From: Methylobacterium fujisawaense
Lineage (GTDB): Bacteria > Pseudomonadota > Alphaproteobacteria > Rhizobiales > Beijerinckiaceae
Reading direction: 5' to 3'
DNA: 64,000 nt
NCBI RefSeq assembly: GCF_014138435.1
Contig: NZ_JACJIM010000001.1
Span: 620,001-684,000, forward strand
Position 1 is the stretch's first letter, and every line of letters begins with the position of its first letter. Positions 16,822-24,684 of the stretch are shown piece after piece. The position numbers and the translations under genes were made by a program. The notes below the pieces were generated by a model. It was not told the DNA's origin. It saw only the letters and a program-made list of their open reading frames with translations, and made no database searches.

Positions 16822-18928
16822 CCTGGGCGGGGAAATCGAACACCGCGTCCGCATGGGCGATCGTCGCCGGGCGATGGGCTACGATGACCCGCGTCATGCG
16901 CAGGTCCCGCAGAGCCTCGGCGATCACCGCCTCGGTGGCCTCGTCGAGATGGCTCGTAGCCTCGTCGAGGAACAGGATCTCGGGCCGCCGGTAGAGGGCG
17001 CGCGCCAGCACGATGCGCTGCTTCTGGCCCCCCGACAGGGTCGAGCCCATGTCGCCGACGAGGCTCTCGAAGCCCATCGGCATGCGGCGGATATCGTCCA
17101 GGATCGCGGCCCGGGCCGCACATTCGGCGATCCAGCCGGCATCCGGATGCTCGTCGAAGGCAGCGATGTTCTCGGCGATGGAGCCCGCAAACAGGCCGTC
17201 GTTCTGCATCACGCCGGCGATCCGGCGGCGGTAGGATCCGGCGGCGGTGCGGATGTCCTGGCCGTCGGCGGCGACGATCCCCTCGGTCGGGGGCGTCAGC
17301 CCCATCATCACCTTCATGAGCGAGGTCTTGCCGCATCCCGAGGGACCGGTGATCGCGAAGCAGGCGCCGGCCCGGACCGACAGCGAGACCCCGCGGAAGA
17401 TCCAGGGCTCGTCCGCGCCGTAGCGCAGCGCCAGGCTTACGCCGGCGAGCGCCCCGGCCTTCAGGGCGACGACCGGCGCCGCGGGCGGCGCGGCGGCAGC
17501 GAGATCCTGCTCCTCGGGCTCGCACAGCACGATGTCGGCGAGCCGGTCGGTCTGCACGTCGAGCATGCGCAGCTTGAACCACGCGTCGATCAGGCTGCCG
17601 ATCCGCGTGGCGAACTGGTCGCGATAGGCCAGGAACGCCACCAGCATGCCGAGCGACAGCGACCCGCCGATCACGGCGCGGGCGCCCAGCACCAGCAGGA
17701 TCAGGCGGTCGAGGCCGAACAGGAACTCGTTCGCGCGGCCGAACACGAGGTCGAGGCGCTGCAGCCGCAGCCGGGCGTTCAAGGCCGTGACGAAGTGGTT
17801 CATCCAGGCGCCGCCGCGCCGCTCGCGCAGGTCGAGAAGCTTGACGCTCGCCATGCCGCGGACCGTCTCGATGAAGTGCGTCTGCTGGCGGGCCTCGGCC
17901 ACGAGGGCCTCCTCGCTGCCCTCGCGATAGGCGCCGTAGGCGAAGACCCGGAGGATCGCGTTGAGCGCCGTCGAGGCCAGAACCACCGCGACCAGCCAGC
18001 CGCCATAGACCATCAGCATGGCCAGCATCCCGACCGCCATGAGGCCGTCGAGGACGGCCTGGACGAGGTCGGTCGTCAGGCCCTTCTGGATGGTGGCCAG
18101 GGAGCCGAACCGGGAGATCACGTCGCCGACATGGCGCTTCTCGAAATAGTCGAGGGGCAGCCGCGACAGGTGGTCGAACAGGCCGGCCGACCATTGGTAG
18201 TTCAGCCGGGTCCCGGCCAGCATGATCGCCCAGGTCCGGGCGATGCTGAGGCCGAGCTGGAGCAGCAGCAGCAATCCGAGGCCGATCGCCACCACGAGGA
18301 GCAGGTCGTGGTCGGCATTCACGATCACCTCGTCGATCACGACCTGCGAGGCGATGGGCATCAGCAGGGCGACGAGTTCGATCCCCAGGGAGAGGGCCAG
18401 CACCTGGGCCAGGGCGGCGCGGATGCCGGCCATGTTGCGGAACAGGTCGCGCAGCCGCAGGCCCGGGTTGGCCCGCTCGCGCTTGAAGCCCGGGTTCGGC
18501 ACCGCCTCCAGGGCGACACCGGTGAATTCCCGCGAGGCCTCCGCGAGGCTGATCCGGCGCCGGCCGCGGCCCGGATCGTTGATGACGAGGCCGCCGCGCT
18601 CGACACGGGTCAGCACCACGAAGTGGTTGAGGCCCCAGTGCAGGATGCAGGGGAGCCGGAGCCGGGGCAGATCCGTGAGTTCGACCCGCAGGGCGCGGGC
18701 GGTCAGGCCCTGGGCGCCGCAGAGGTCGATCAGGTTGCGCAGGGTCATGCCCTTGAGCGACAGGGGATGGCGCCGCCGCAGCGTGGCGAGGTCAAGCTGG
18801 CGGCCGTGATAGGCCAGGACCATGGCGAGGCAGGCCATGCCGCATTCGGCAGCCTCGGCCTGGAGGACGACCGGCACCCGGCGGCGAAGCCCGAAGTCCA
18901 GCCGGGCGGCACGGGATGGCGCCGTCAC
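16787..18928 (-). CDS. Peptidase-containing ABC exporter (C39 double-glycine peptidase, CdzA/CvaB-like)
   Basis: This 713-residue bacteriocin-type exporter cleaves double-glycine leaders and pumps out the mature peptide. The N-terminal C39 domain has an intact active site: Gln23 and Cys29 in QAEAAECGMACLAM, His102 in NHFVVL and Asp118 in INDP. Six membrane helices follow (about 165-450). The ATPase domain has Walker A GPSGCGKTS from 528, signature LSGGQKQR at 631-638 and Walker B ILFLDE at 651-656. The GTG start at 18928 overlaps the stop of the HlyD gene, so the two are coupled. The likely substrate is the double-glycine peptide encoded divergently at 20795. The substrate link is inference from context. 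Confidence 0.93.
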   Translation of the reverse strand: MTAPSRAARLDFGLRRRVPVVLQAEAAECGMACLAMVLAYHGRQLDLATLRRRHPLSLKGMTLRNLIDLCGAQGLTARALRVELTDLPRLRLPCILHWGLNHFVVLTRVERGGLVINDPGRGRRRISLAEASREFTGVALEAVPNPGFKRERANPGLRLRDLFRNMAGIRAALAQVLALSLGIELVALLMPIASQVVIDEVIVNADHDLLLVVAIGLGLLLLLQLGLSIARTWAIMLAGTRLNYQWSAGLFDHLSRLPLDYFEKRHVGDVISRFGSLATIQKGLTTDLVQAVLDGLMAVGMLAMLMVYGGWLVAVVLASTALNAILRVFAYGAYREGSEEALVAEARQQTHFIETVRGMASVKLLDLRERRGGAWMNHFVTALNARLRLQRLDLVFGRANEFLFGLDRLILLVLGARAVIGGSLSLGMLVAFLAYRDQFATRIGSLIDAWFKLRMLDVQTDRLADIVLCEPEEQDLAAAAPPAAPVVALKAGALAGVSLALRYGADEPWIFRGVSLSVRAGACFAITGPSGCGKTSLMKVMMGLTPPTEGIVAADGQDIRTAAGSYRRRIAGVMQNDGLFAGSIAENIAAFDEHPDAGWIAECAARAAILDDIRRMPMGFESLVGDMGSTLSGGQKQRIVLARALYRRPEILFLDEATSHLDEATEAVIAEALRDLRMTRVIVAHRPATIAHADAVFDFPAQVRGAADLAAAG

Positions 18929-20304
18929 GGGGCCGCCTTCCGGACCGGCAGGGCGTCGAGGCCGCCGCGCGTGACGAGGGCGAGGCTTTCCCGAACATGC
19001 GCGACGGGATCGAGCAGCCAGCGGTAGAGCGACCGCTTCTCCAGGGCGATATCGGCCTCGACCCGCATGCCCGCCTCGAGGCTGCGCCGCTCGCCATAGG
19101 CCAGCACGGTGTCGGAATCGGGCCGGACGACGATGCGGTACAGGTCGGTCCCCTCCCCCCGGGCGGAGGCGCGGCGCGCGAAATCCGGGGCGTCGTCGCT
19201 GCCCAGCGGCGCCCGCGTGACCTCGGTGACGACGCCGCGATGCAAGCCGAAGCGCTGGAACGGGAAGGCGGCGTAGCGCAGCATCACCGGCGCGCCGGCC
19301 TCGGCGAAGCCGATGGCCGACGAATCGACGAACAGGTTGGCCTGGAGGCGCCCCGCGCTCGGCAGCAGGGTCAGGAGCGTCGCCCCGGCCGCCACGGTCT
19401 GGCCGACCTGCGCGCGGATCGACGTCAGGGTCCCGGCCTCCGGTGCCCGGACCTCGATGGCGCGGCGCGCCTCGCTCTCGGCCTTCTGCTGCGCCAGCTG
19501 GGCGGCGGTCCGGTCGAGGTCGGCGAGGTCGCGGGCCAGCCGGTCGTCGTAGGCGGCGAGCTGGGATTTCGTGTCGGCGAGCTTGCCGTCGACCTGGAGG
19601 CGGCTCTGCTGGAACTGCGCGAGCTGCGCGCTCGCCTGCATGTAGAGGTAGTTCTGGCTCTGGAGATCGGCGGCGCGGGCGAAGCCGCGCGCCACGGCGT
19701 CGGCGAGTTCCTCGACCCGCGACCGGAGCGGCGGCACCAGCTTCTCCTGCAGCTCGATCTGCTTGGCGAGCTGGGCGGATTGCTCGCTCAGATTCGCCAC
19801 CTGCTCCCGGAGGGCCTGCCGCTCCGTCCCGGCCAGATCGGCCCGGGCGGCCCGCTGCCGCTCCACGCTCTGCCGCTGGCGCTCCAGCTCGGCGATCACC
19901 CGTTCCTGCGTAGGCCCGCTCGCCGACACGGCGTCGAGGTCGATCGTGTAAAGCAGCTGCCCCCGGGCGACCTTGTCGCCCTCGCGCACCCCCGTCGAGC
20001 CGACGCGGCCGGCGACCGGGCTGGCGAGACTGATCAGACCGATATCGGGCGCGAGCAGGCCGACGGCGTGGATGCGGCGGGTATAGGTGCCCTGCCAGGC
20101 ATAGAGGCCGATGGCCGCCACCATGGCCACGCAGGACAGGGCCACGATGCGGATCGGCAAAGGCTGGATGATCTGCGCCTCGCCCAGCCACGCATTGCGT
20201 CGCGCCTCTATAACTTCCAGTCGAAAGAGCGGACTTGGCACCCGGCTAAAGCAACCTTCCCAGAACGAGACCACATCTTCGAGGATAGCACGCCTCGGCG
20301 TCAT
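18925..20304 (-). CDS. HlyD-family periplasmic adaptor of the C39 exporter
   Basis: The 459-residue adaptor bridges the inner-membrane exporter to an outer-membrane TolC-like channel. It has a cytoplasmic start of about 50 residues, one membrane helix (about 51-70), a biotinyl-lipoyl half motif (LLAPDIGLISLASPVAGRV), a long coiled-coil hairpin (about 130-290) rich in Gln, Ala and Glu, the second lipoyl half (EAGTLTSIRAQVGQTVAAG) and a beta-barrel domain. It is the first gene of a two-gene operon with the C39 exporter and is divergent from the peptide gene. No TolC-type gene is in the window, so a housekeeping one must serve. Confidence 0.9.
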   Translation of the reverse strand: MTPRRAILEDVVSFWEGCFSRVPSPLFRLEVIEARRNAWLGEAQIIQPLPIRIVALSCVAMVAAIGLYAWQGTYTRRIHAVGLLAPDIGLISLASPVAGRVGSTGVREGDKVARGQLLYTIDLDAVSASGPTQERVIAELERQRQSVERQRAARADLAGTERQALREQVANLSEQSAQLAKQIELQEKLVPPLRSRVEELADAVARGFARAADLQSQNYLYMQASAQLAQFQQSRLQVDGKLADTKSQLAAYDDRLARDLADLDRTAAQLAQQKAESEARRAIEVRAPEAGTLTSIRAQVGQTVAAGATLLTLLPSAGRLQANLFVDSSAIGFAEAGAPVMLRYAAFPFQRFGLHRGVVTEVTRAPLGSDDAPDFARRASARGEGTDLYRIVVRPDSDTVLAYGERRSLEAGMRVEADIALEKRSLYRWLLDPVAHVRESLALVTRGGLDALPVRKAAP

Positions 20305-20448
20305 CCGGCTTGCTCGGTCGCATCGTACGAGTGCTGTGTCAACACTGCACGGGAATGCGAATTTTGTATTCCCGATGTCGCGTCAGATTGTCGCATTTTT
20401 CTATAAAAATTCAACGATATCAATTACTTGAACGAAATGAGGATCCGG

Positions 20449-20471
20449 CTTGTTTTGCGCCGCAAAACAAG
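20449..20471. promoter_or_regulatory. 23-base palindrome, half-site CTTGTTTTGCG
   Basis: The 11-base arm CTTGTTTTGCG (20449-20459) and its exact complement CGCAAAACAAG (20461-20471) flank a single central base. This is much too regular for chance and fits an operator for a dimeric regulator, or a small hairpin. Its place between the exporter operon and the peptide gene suggests control of one or both. Confidence 0.55.
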
Positions 20472-20619
20472 GTCAATTTTTGCGCGCTCTCGTGCTGCAG
20501 CGCAAAGATCGCGTCTTCGCGATGCTGTCGAGAGGCACGGGGCCCCAGCGAAGACGGCGCTTGATGCGAAAGCGCCTGGAGCGCGCCCTGGGAAAGGCAA
20601 GCCCGGTCAGTTTTTGCGC
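20471..20619. repeat. Spaced 15-base direct repeat GGTCA(A/G)TTTTTGCGC
   Basis: The motif occurs at 20471-20485 and 20605-20619 with one mismatch, 134 bases apart. Its TTTTGCGC core also occurs inside the palindrome at 20449-20471, and inverted as GCGCAAA at 20500-20506, where it can pair with the first copy as a 7-bp hairpin. This may be a set of binding sites or the remains of a mobile intergenic repeat. Confidence 0.45.
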
Positions 20620-20794
20620 ATTCGCCGAATTCGAGAGAACTCGACACGTATCGGCAGCCAGATACCGATTGACACGAAGCACATCTCTGTAATCCTAAAG
20701 GCAGGTGCCGACGTCCAAGGCGCCTCGACGCTGCGATCAGACAATAGATCGAGCAGAATAAACTTCTTCTTGAATCTCAATCAGGAGAACGATC

Positions 20795-21025
20795 ATGCAG
20801 GACAGCATCGATACCGTCCGCGAGCTGAGCGCCACCGAGCTTGACCAGGTGGGCGGCGGCCTCGGGGTCGGCCTCACCGTCGGCCTGGGGGTCGACGCAA
20901 GCCAGGAACTCGGTGCGGTCTCGGGGGTCGTCGGCCAAGCGGGCAGCCTCGTGAGCGGCTTGGTGGGCAGCGTGCTCGGCGCGGTTGGCGGCCTCGTAGG
21001 CGGCGTGACCGGCGCCCTTCGCTGA
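20795..21025 (+). CDS. Double-glycine-leader glycine-zipper peptide, putative bacteriocin precursor
   Basis: This 76-residue precursor starts at an ATG with AGGAG upstream. Residues 1-22 form a textbook double-glycine leader, LSATELDQVGGG, which fits the pattern L-S-x2-E-L-x2-V-x-G-G with predicted cleavage after Gly22. The 54-residue mature part is almost only Gly, Val, Leu, Ala and Ser, without cysteine or aromatic residues. It is built of glycine zippers: G22-G26-G30, G40-G44 and G58-G62-G66-G70 are each spaced by three residues. The cognate C39 exporter and adaptor lie divergently upstream, and a strong terminator follows. Leader, zipper and exporter together recall the Caulobacter Cdz bacteriocins. 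Toxic activity is inference; a role as aggregating surface peptide or signal is also possible. Confidence 0.85.
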   Translation: MQDSIDTVRELSATELDQVGGGLGVGLTVGLGVDASQELGAVSGVVGQAGSLVSGLVGSVLGAVGGLVGGVTGALR

Positions 21026-21038
21026 CGGAGGAGAATCG

Positions 21039-21064
21039 GGAGGGCGGCCGCGAGGCCGCCCTCC
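21039..21064 (+). terminator. Terminator of the glycine-zipper peptide gene
   Basis: GGAGGGCGGCC (21039-21049) and GGCCGCCCTCC (21054-21064) form a perfect 11-bp stem closed by a GCGA tetraloop (GNRA class), 14 bases after the stop codon. It marks the peptide gene as a separate transcript end before the AraC gene. Confidence 0.7.
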
Positions 21065-21106
21065 TCAGGCGCCCGAGGGCGACGAAGCCGGAACCGACTG
21101 GCCCGC

Positions 21107-21997
21107 ATGGACAGCACGCCCGAGACCATCACGTACGCCACCAGCGGCAGTTCCGGACATCTCTCCGGCCGTCCCGAACTGACCTGCTGCGCGCCGGGCG
21201 ACCGCGGTCTCCCGGAGATCACCTTCATCGATTTCCGCTTCGCCACCGGGGGCTGGAGCACGCATGCGGTCTCCGGTCTCGAAGTCGCCGCCAGCACGCA
21301 GCCCGCGGGGGCGCATCACGAGGTCGATTACGAGATCGCGGCGCGGCTGAGCGACCGCGAGGGCCTGCTGGTCCGGCGCCCCGGTCTGCACGGCACGACC
21401 CGGTGGGTCGGCCCGTATACCGGCCGGGTCCTGTCCTTCTCGGCGGCGGCCGTCGAGCGCCTCGCGGAAGCGCCCATCGGAAAGATCGCGTTTGCGACCG
21501 ACGGGCGCGACCTCCGCGCCTGCCGGAGCACCTGTCACATCCTCAGCGCGCTGAGCTGCGCGCATCGGGACGATCCTTCGCCCGACCCGCTTTTGATCGA
21601 GAGCCTCCATCTGGCGGTCCTGCGCTCGGTCATCGCGGTCCGCACGGCGGGCCGGTCGGCCGGACCCGATCTGTCGGCATCGCAGGCCGGGCGCGCCTGC
21701 GCGTATATCCGGGAGCACCTGGACCGGGAGATCACCGTGTCGGCCCTGGCCGGGATCGTCGGGCTCAGCGAGGGCTACTTCATCCGGGCCTTCCGCCAGA
21801 GCACCGGGGTGACGCCGTACCAGTACATCATGCGCGAGCGCGTCGGCCGGGCCGAGGCCCTGATCCGCTCCGGCGCGGGATCCATGGCGGAGGTCGCCGC
21901 GCGGTCGGGCTTCACGAGCGCCGGCGCCATGAGCCGGACGTTCCGGAAGCTGGTCGGGCGCTCGCCGACCGGGCGCACGGCCGGCCGGCGCGCCTGA
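21107..21997 (+). CDS. AraC family transcriptional regulator, downstream flank of the bacteriocin-like locus
   Basis: The 296-residue protein has an N-terminal sensing region of about 185 residues with paired cysteines (TCC near 28 and CRSTC near 143) and a C-terminal AraC domain (CAYIREHLDREITVSALAG through the second helix-turn-helix MAEVAARSGFTSAGAMSRTF). It follows the peptide gene on the same strand after a terminator and has only a weak ribosome binding site. It is convergent with the next gene, with four bases between stop codons. It could regulate the peptide locus, but this is not shown by sequence. Confidence 0.85.
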   Translation: MDSTPETITYATSGSSGHLSGRPELTCCAPGDRGLPEITFIDFRFATGGWSTHAVSGLEVAASTQPAGAHHEVDYEIAARLSDREGLLVRRPGLHGTTRWVGPYTGRVLSFSAAAVERLAEAPIGKIAFATDGRDLRACRSTCHILSALSCAHRDDPSPDPLLIESLHLAVLRSVIAVRTAGRSAGPDLSASQAGRACAYIREHLDREITVSALAGIVGLSEGYFIRAFRQSTGVTPYQYIMRERVGRAEALIRSGAGSMAEVAARSGFTSAGAMSRTFRKLVGRSPTGRTAGRRA

Positions 21998-22001
21998 GCG
22001 C

Positions 22002-23363
22002 CTAGCCGGCGGCCCGCCCCGTCGCCCCACGGAACAGGTCCTCCATCTCGCGCCGGACGCGGATCGCCTCCTGGTCGGCCTCGTACGCGACGTCGCTCCA
22101 GCGCACGGCCCGGCCGGCGGGCACGTCGGTCTTGAGGACCATGTTGTGGGCGAGCCCGATCGGCAGGGCGTCCTGCGCCAGGGCCTCCGCCGCCGGCATC
22201 AGCTTGCCGTAGACGGTGAACCCGCCCTCGCCGTCGAGCCGCTCGCCGGCCCGCAGGGCGCGCTTGGCGGTGGCGGCGACGTCGCCGCGCCAGTCGCCGG
22301 TGGCACCCGTGGCCTCGCCGCGGACCGCGATGGAGGCCACCGAGATCCCGAGTTCCAGCCCGATCAGGTGATAGGGCTTGTAGGTGGCGGCGAACCGGCC
22401 GCTGGCGTCGGTCTTGAGGCCGTACTGGGCGAAGCAGTCGCGCACGTAGGGGCTCGGCGCCTCGAACACCGCGTAGACGCCCCAGCGCAGGTCCCGGAAC
22501 ACCGGCCGCCCGTCCCGCTCGACGGACGAGACCACCTCGACGGTGCCGCGCTCGGTGAGGAGGCCGCCATCCGCCACGGGCTTCAGGATGCTCGGCAGGT
22601 CGTCGACGCCGCAGGGCGGGAAGGCGAGGCCGTCGCGCGGGGGGGTGAGCCCGCAGGCATTGGCCACCGCGGCCATCTCCAGGGCCGACTTGGTGCCGTC
22701 GAGGAAGGAGTTGAACATCTGCGGGTTGAAGTCGCCGCCCGCGACCTGGCTCTCGCTGAAGCCGTAATGGCCCCAGACCGTGTCGGGCGTGGAGGCGTGG
22801 TAGGCCGGCAGGTACTTGGTGCCCTTGCCGGCGCAGATCACCTCCAGCCCGATCGTGCGCGCCCAGTCGACCAGCTCGGCGATCAGCGCCGGCTGGTCGC
22901 CCGAGGCCATGGAGTAGATCACCCCGGCCTCGGCCGCCTTGCGCGCCAGCAGCGGCCCGGCCAGCACGTCGGCCTCGACGTTGACCATCACGATGTGCTT
23001 GGCCGCCGCGAAGGCCCGCAGCGCGTGGCGGATTCCGGCGGCCGGGCTGCCGGTGGCGTCGATGACGATGTCCACGAACGGGCTCGCGATCATCGCGTCG
23101 GCATCCTCGGTGACGAGGGTCGTGCCGGCCCGGGCAGCCTCCTCCATTCCGCGCGCCGCGAACCGGGCCTCCTCCCAGCCGACCCGCCGCAGCGACGCGC
23201 GCGCCCGGTCGGGCGACAGATCGGCCACGGCGATCAGGTGGATCCCGGGCGTGCGTGGCGCCTGCGAGAGGTACATCGCGCCGAACTTGCCGGCCCCGAT
23301 CAGGCCGACCCGGACGGGCCGGCCCTCGTCGGCGCGCCGCTGCAGCTTGGCGAAGAGGGACAT
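22002..23363 (-). CDS. SAF-domain NAD(P)-dependent oxidoreductase, homoserine-dehydrogenase-like
   Basis: The 453-residue protein has an N-terminal Rossmann fold (VRVGLIGAGKFGAMYLSQA) and a middle part with DIVIDATGSPAAGIRHAL, as in homoserine-dehydrogenase-like enzymes. The C-terminal region (about 350-450) resembles an SAF module (LPIGLAHNMVLKTDVPAGRAVRWSDV). Proteins of this type act in carbohydrate-acid breakdown in several proteobacteria, but the substrate is not known from sequence. The ATG at 23363 has AGGGAG upstream and is preferred to a start 24 codons earlier. It may belong with the aldolase and MFS genes on the other side of the LysR gene. Confidence 0.78.
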   Translation of the reverse strand: MSLFAKLQRRADEGRPVRVGLIGAGKFGAMYLSQAPRTPGIHLIAVADLSPDRARASLRRVGWEEARFAARGMEEAARAGTTLVTEDADAMIASPFVDIVIDATGSPAAGIRHALRAFAAAKHIVMVNVEADVLAGPLLARKAAEAGVIYSMASGDQPALIAELVDWARTIGLEVICAGKGTKYLPAYHASTPDTVWGHYGFSESQVAGGDFNPQMFNSFLDGTKSALEMAAVANACGLTPPRDGLAFPPCGVDDLPSILKPVADGGLLTERGTVEVVSSVERDGRPVFRDLRWGVYAVFEAPSPYVRDCFAQYGLKTDASGRFAATYKPYHLIGLELGISVASIAVRGEATGATGDWRGDVAATAKRALRAGERLDGEGGFTVYGKLMPAAEALAQDALPIGLAHNMVLKTDVPAGRAVRWSDVAYEADQEAIRVRREMEDLFRGATGRAAG

Positions 23364-23659
23364 GGGGCGTTCTCCCTGGGGGCGCACGGTCGGGCTCGGG
23401 TCCCGCCGCGTTTGCCGCGTTGTTTGGACCTGCACCTAGCGCGGCTCCCGATCCCGTTGAGACCCGCCGCATGACAAGACTGGCACAACCGTTTCGACCG
23501 AGGGGACGCGCGCCGGACCCTGCACCGCCATTGGCTCCGGGTTCCGGGCTCGCCTCGCGTGCCCCGGATCGACGGCGTGAGGTGCCCGCCGGTCGCCGAA
23601 GCGATCCGGCCGACGACGATCACCGCGCCCATGTCTTTCCGCGCCAACATCTTTCCGCG

Positions 23660-24553
23660 TCAGGCCGGAACCGCCCGGCTCTCCACCTCCACGTCGAGCA
23701 GCCAGCGGCGGAAGGCCCGGATCTTCTCCAGGGCCCCGTCGCGCTCGCGGTAGCAGATGAAGTGCAGGTCCCGGGACAGGCTCTCGAACCGCCCGCCGCC
23801 AAGGCGCACCAGCTGCCCGGCGGCGAGTTCGTCCCGGGCGAACCGCAGGGTCTCCAGCGCCACGCCGAGCCCCTGGACGGCCGCCGAGATCACCAGCGAA
23901 CCCCGGTCGAAGGCCGCGCCCGATGCCCCGGTCGGGACGGGCAGGCCGTTATGGGCGAACCAGTCCGGCCAGCGGATGGGGCTGAAGGACGAGTCCAGCC
24001 GGGTGAAGGCCCCGGCCGACCCCGCGGCCCGGGCAACCTCCGGCGTGCACAGGGCGGCGATCTCCTCCGGCCCTAGGGACTCGACGGTCAGGCCGGGCCC
24101 GCGCGGCGGCCGGCCGTAGGCGATCAGGATGTCGATCTCCTCGTGCCGGGCGAGATCCAACGGGTCGGCGCTGGTGGAAAGGCGGATGGCGATGCCGGGA
24201 TGCGTCTCCACGAAGGCGGGGAGCCGGGGCCCCAGCCACTTCGCCGCGAAGCTCGGCGTGCAGTGGACGGCCAGCGACGAGGGCGGCGGCGGGCTCAGCT
24301 CGGCACAGACCGCCTCGATGGCGTCGAAGGCGCTGGAGAGCCCCGCGAGCAGGCGCTGGCCGTCGGCGGTGAGCGTCGCCTGACGGTTCGCCCGCCGGAA
24401 CAGAGCCCGTCCGAACCAGCGCTCCAGGGCGCGGATCTGGTGACTCACCGCCGAGGGCGTGAGGTGCAGCTCCTCGCTCGCCCGCGCGAAGCTGCCGAGG
24501 CGCGCGGCCGCCTCGAAGGCCCGCAGGGCGGGGAAGCTCGGGATCCGGCGCAT
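23660..24553 (-). CDS. LysR family regulator, GcvA type
   Basis: The 297-residue protein has an N-terminal winged helix (LRAFEAAARLGSFARASEEL then HLTPSAVSHQIRALE) and a substrate-binding domain whose strand LAVHCTPSFAAKWLGPRL is characteristic of GcvA-like members. It is divergent from the MFS/aldolase operon, and a palindromic operator lies 10-26 bases before its own start codon. The classic LysR arrangement suggests it represses itself and activates the divergent operon in response to the transported compound. Confidence 0.9.
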   Translation of the reverse strand: MRRIPSFPALRAFEAAARLGSFARASEELHLTPSAVSHQIRALERWFGRALFRRANRQATLTADGQRLLAGLSSAFDAIEAVCAELSPPPPSSLAVHCTPSFAAKWLGPRLPAFVETHPGIAIRLSTSADPLDLARHEEIDILIAYGRPPRGPGLTVESLGPEEIAALCTPEVARAAGSAGAFTRLDSSFSPIRWPDWFAHNGLPVPTGASGAAFDRGSLVISAAVQGLGVALETLRFARDELAAGQLVRLGGGRFESLSRDLHFICYRERDGALEKIRAFRRWLLDVEVESRAVPA

Positions 24554-24562
24554 GGGACAATC

Positions 24563-24579
24563 CGTGAATTGAATTCACG
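24563..24579. promoter_or_regulatory. LysR operator candidate, CGTGAATT-G-AATTCACG
   Basis: A perfect 17-base palindrome with a single central base lies between the divergent LysR and MFS genes. It contains the T-N11-A spacing typical of LysR recognition sites. A partly related GCGTGAA half-site follows at 24584-24590, fitting an activation subsite. Confidence 0.6.
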
Positions 24580-24684
24580 AAAAGCGTGAAAAATCGTCGT
24601 TTGTCAACGATTGGACGCAGCACGATAGTGCCGGCCGCGCCGCGCAGACGGTGGCGAAACGATAAAGTCTAGGGAGACATCGGA

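Larger units (their letters stand above)
20305..20794. other. Divergent regulatory region between exporter operon and glycine-zipper peptide gene
   Basis: In these 490 bases no frame looks like a real protein. The part next to the adaptor gene (about 20340-20440) is AT-rich. The middle holds a near-perfect 23-base palindrome, several TTTTGCGC motifs in both orientations, and the dyad CGTCTTCGC/GCGAAGACG (20512-20520 and 20548-20556). The part just before the peptide gene is again AT-rich and ends in a good ribosome binding site (AGGAG). It probably carries promoters for both transcripts. Confidence 0.6.

Noticed and set aside
16682-19027. A 781-residue open frame on the plus strand across the C39 exporter gene
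   Set aside because: It is antisense to a well-supported exporter with intact active-site and ATPase motifs. Its own product is His/Gln/Asp/Arg-rich low complexity, as is usual for shadows in GC-rich DNA.
20310-20692. Short frames on both strands in the divergent region before the glycine-zipper gene, considered as an immunity protein
   Set aside because: None has a ribosome binding site with a protein-like hydrophobic segment. Their Cys/Arg/Ser-rich products look like chance frames through the repeat cluster.
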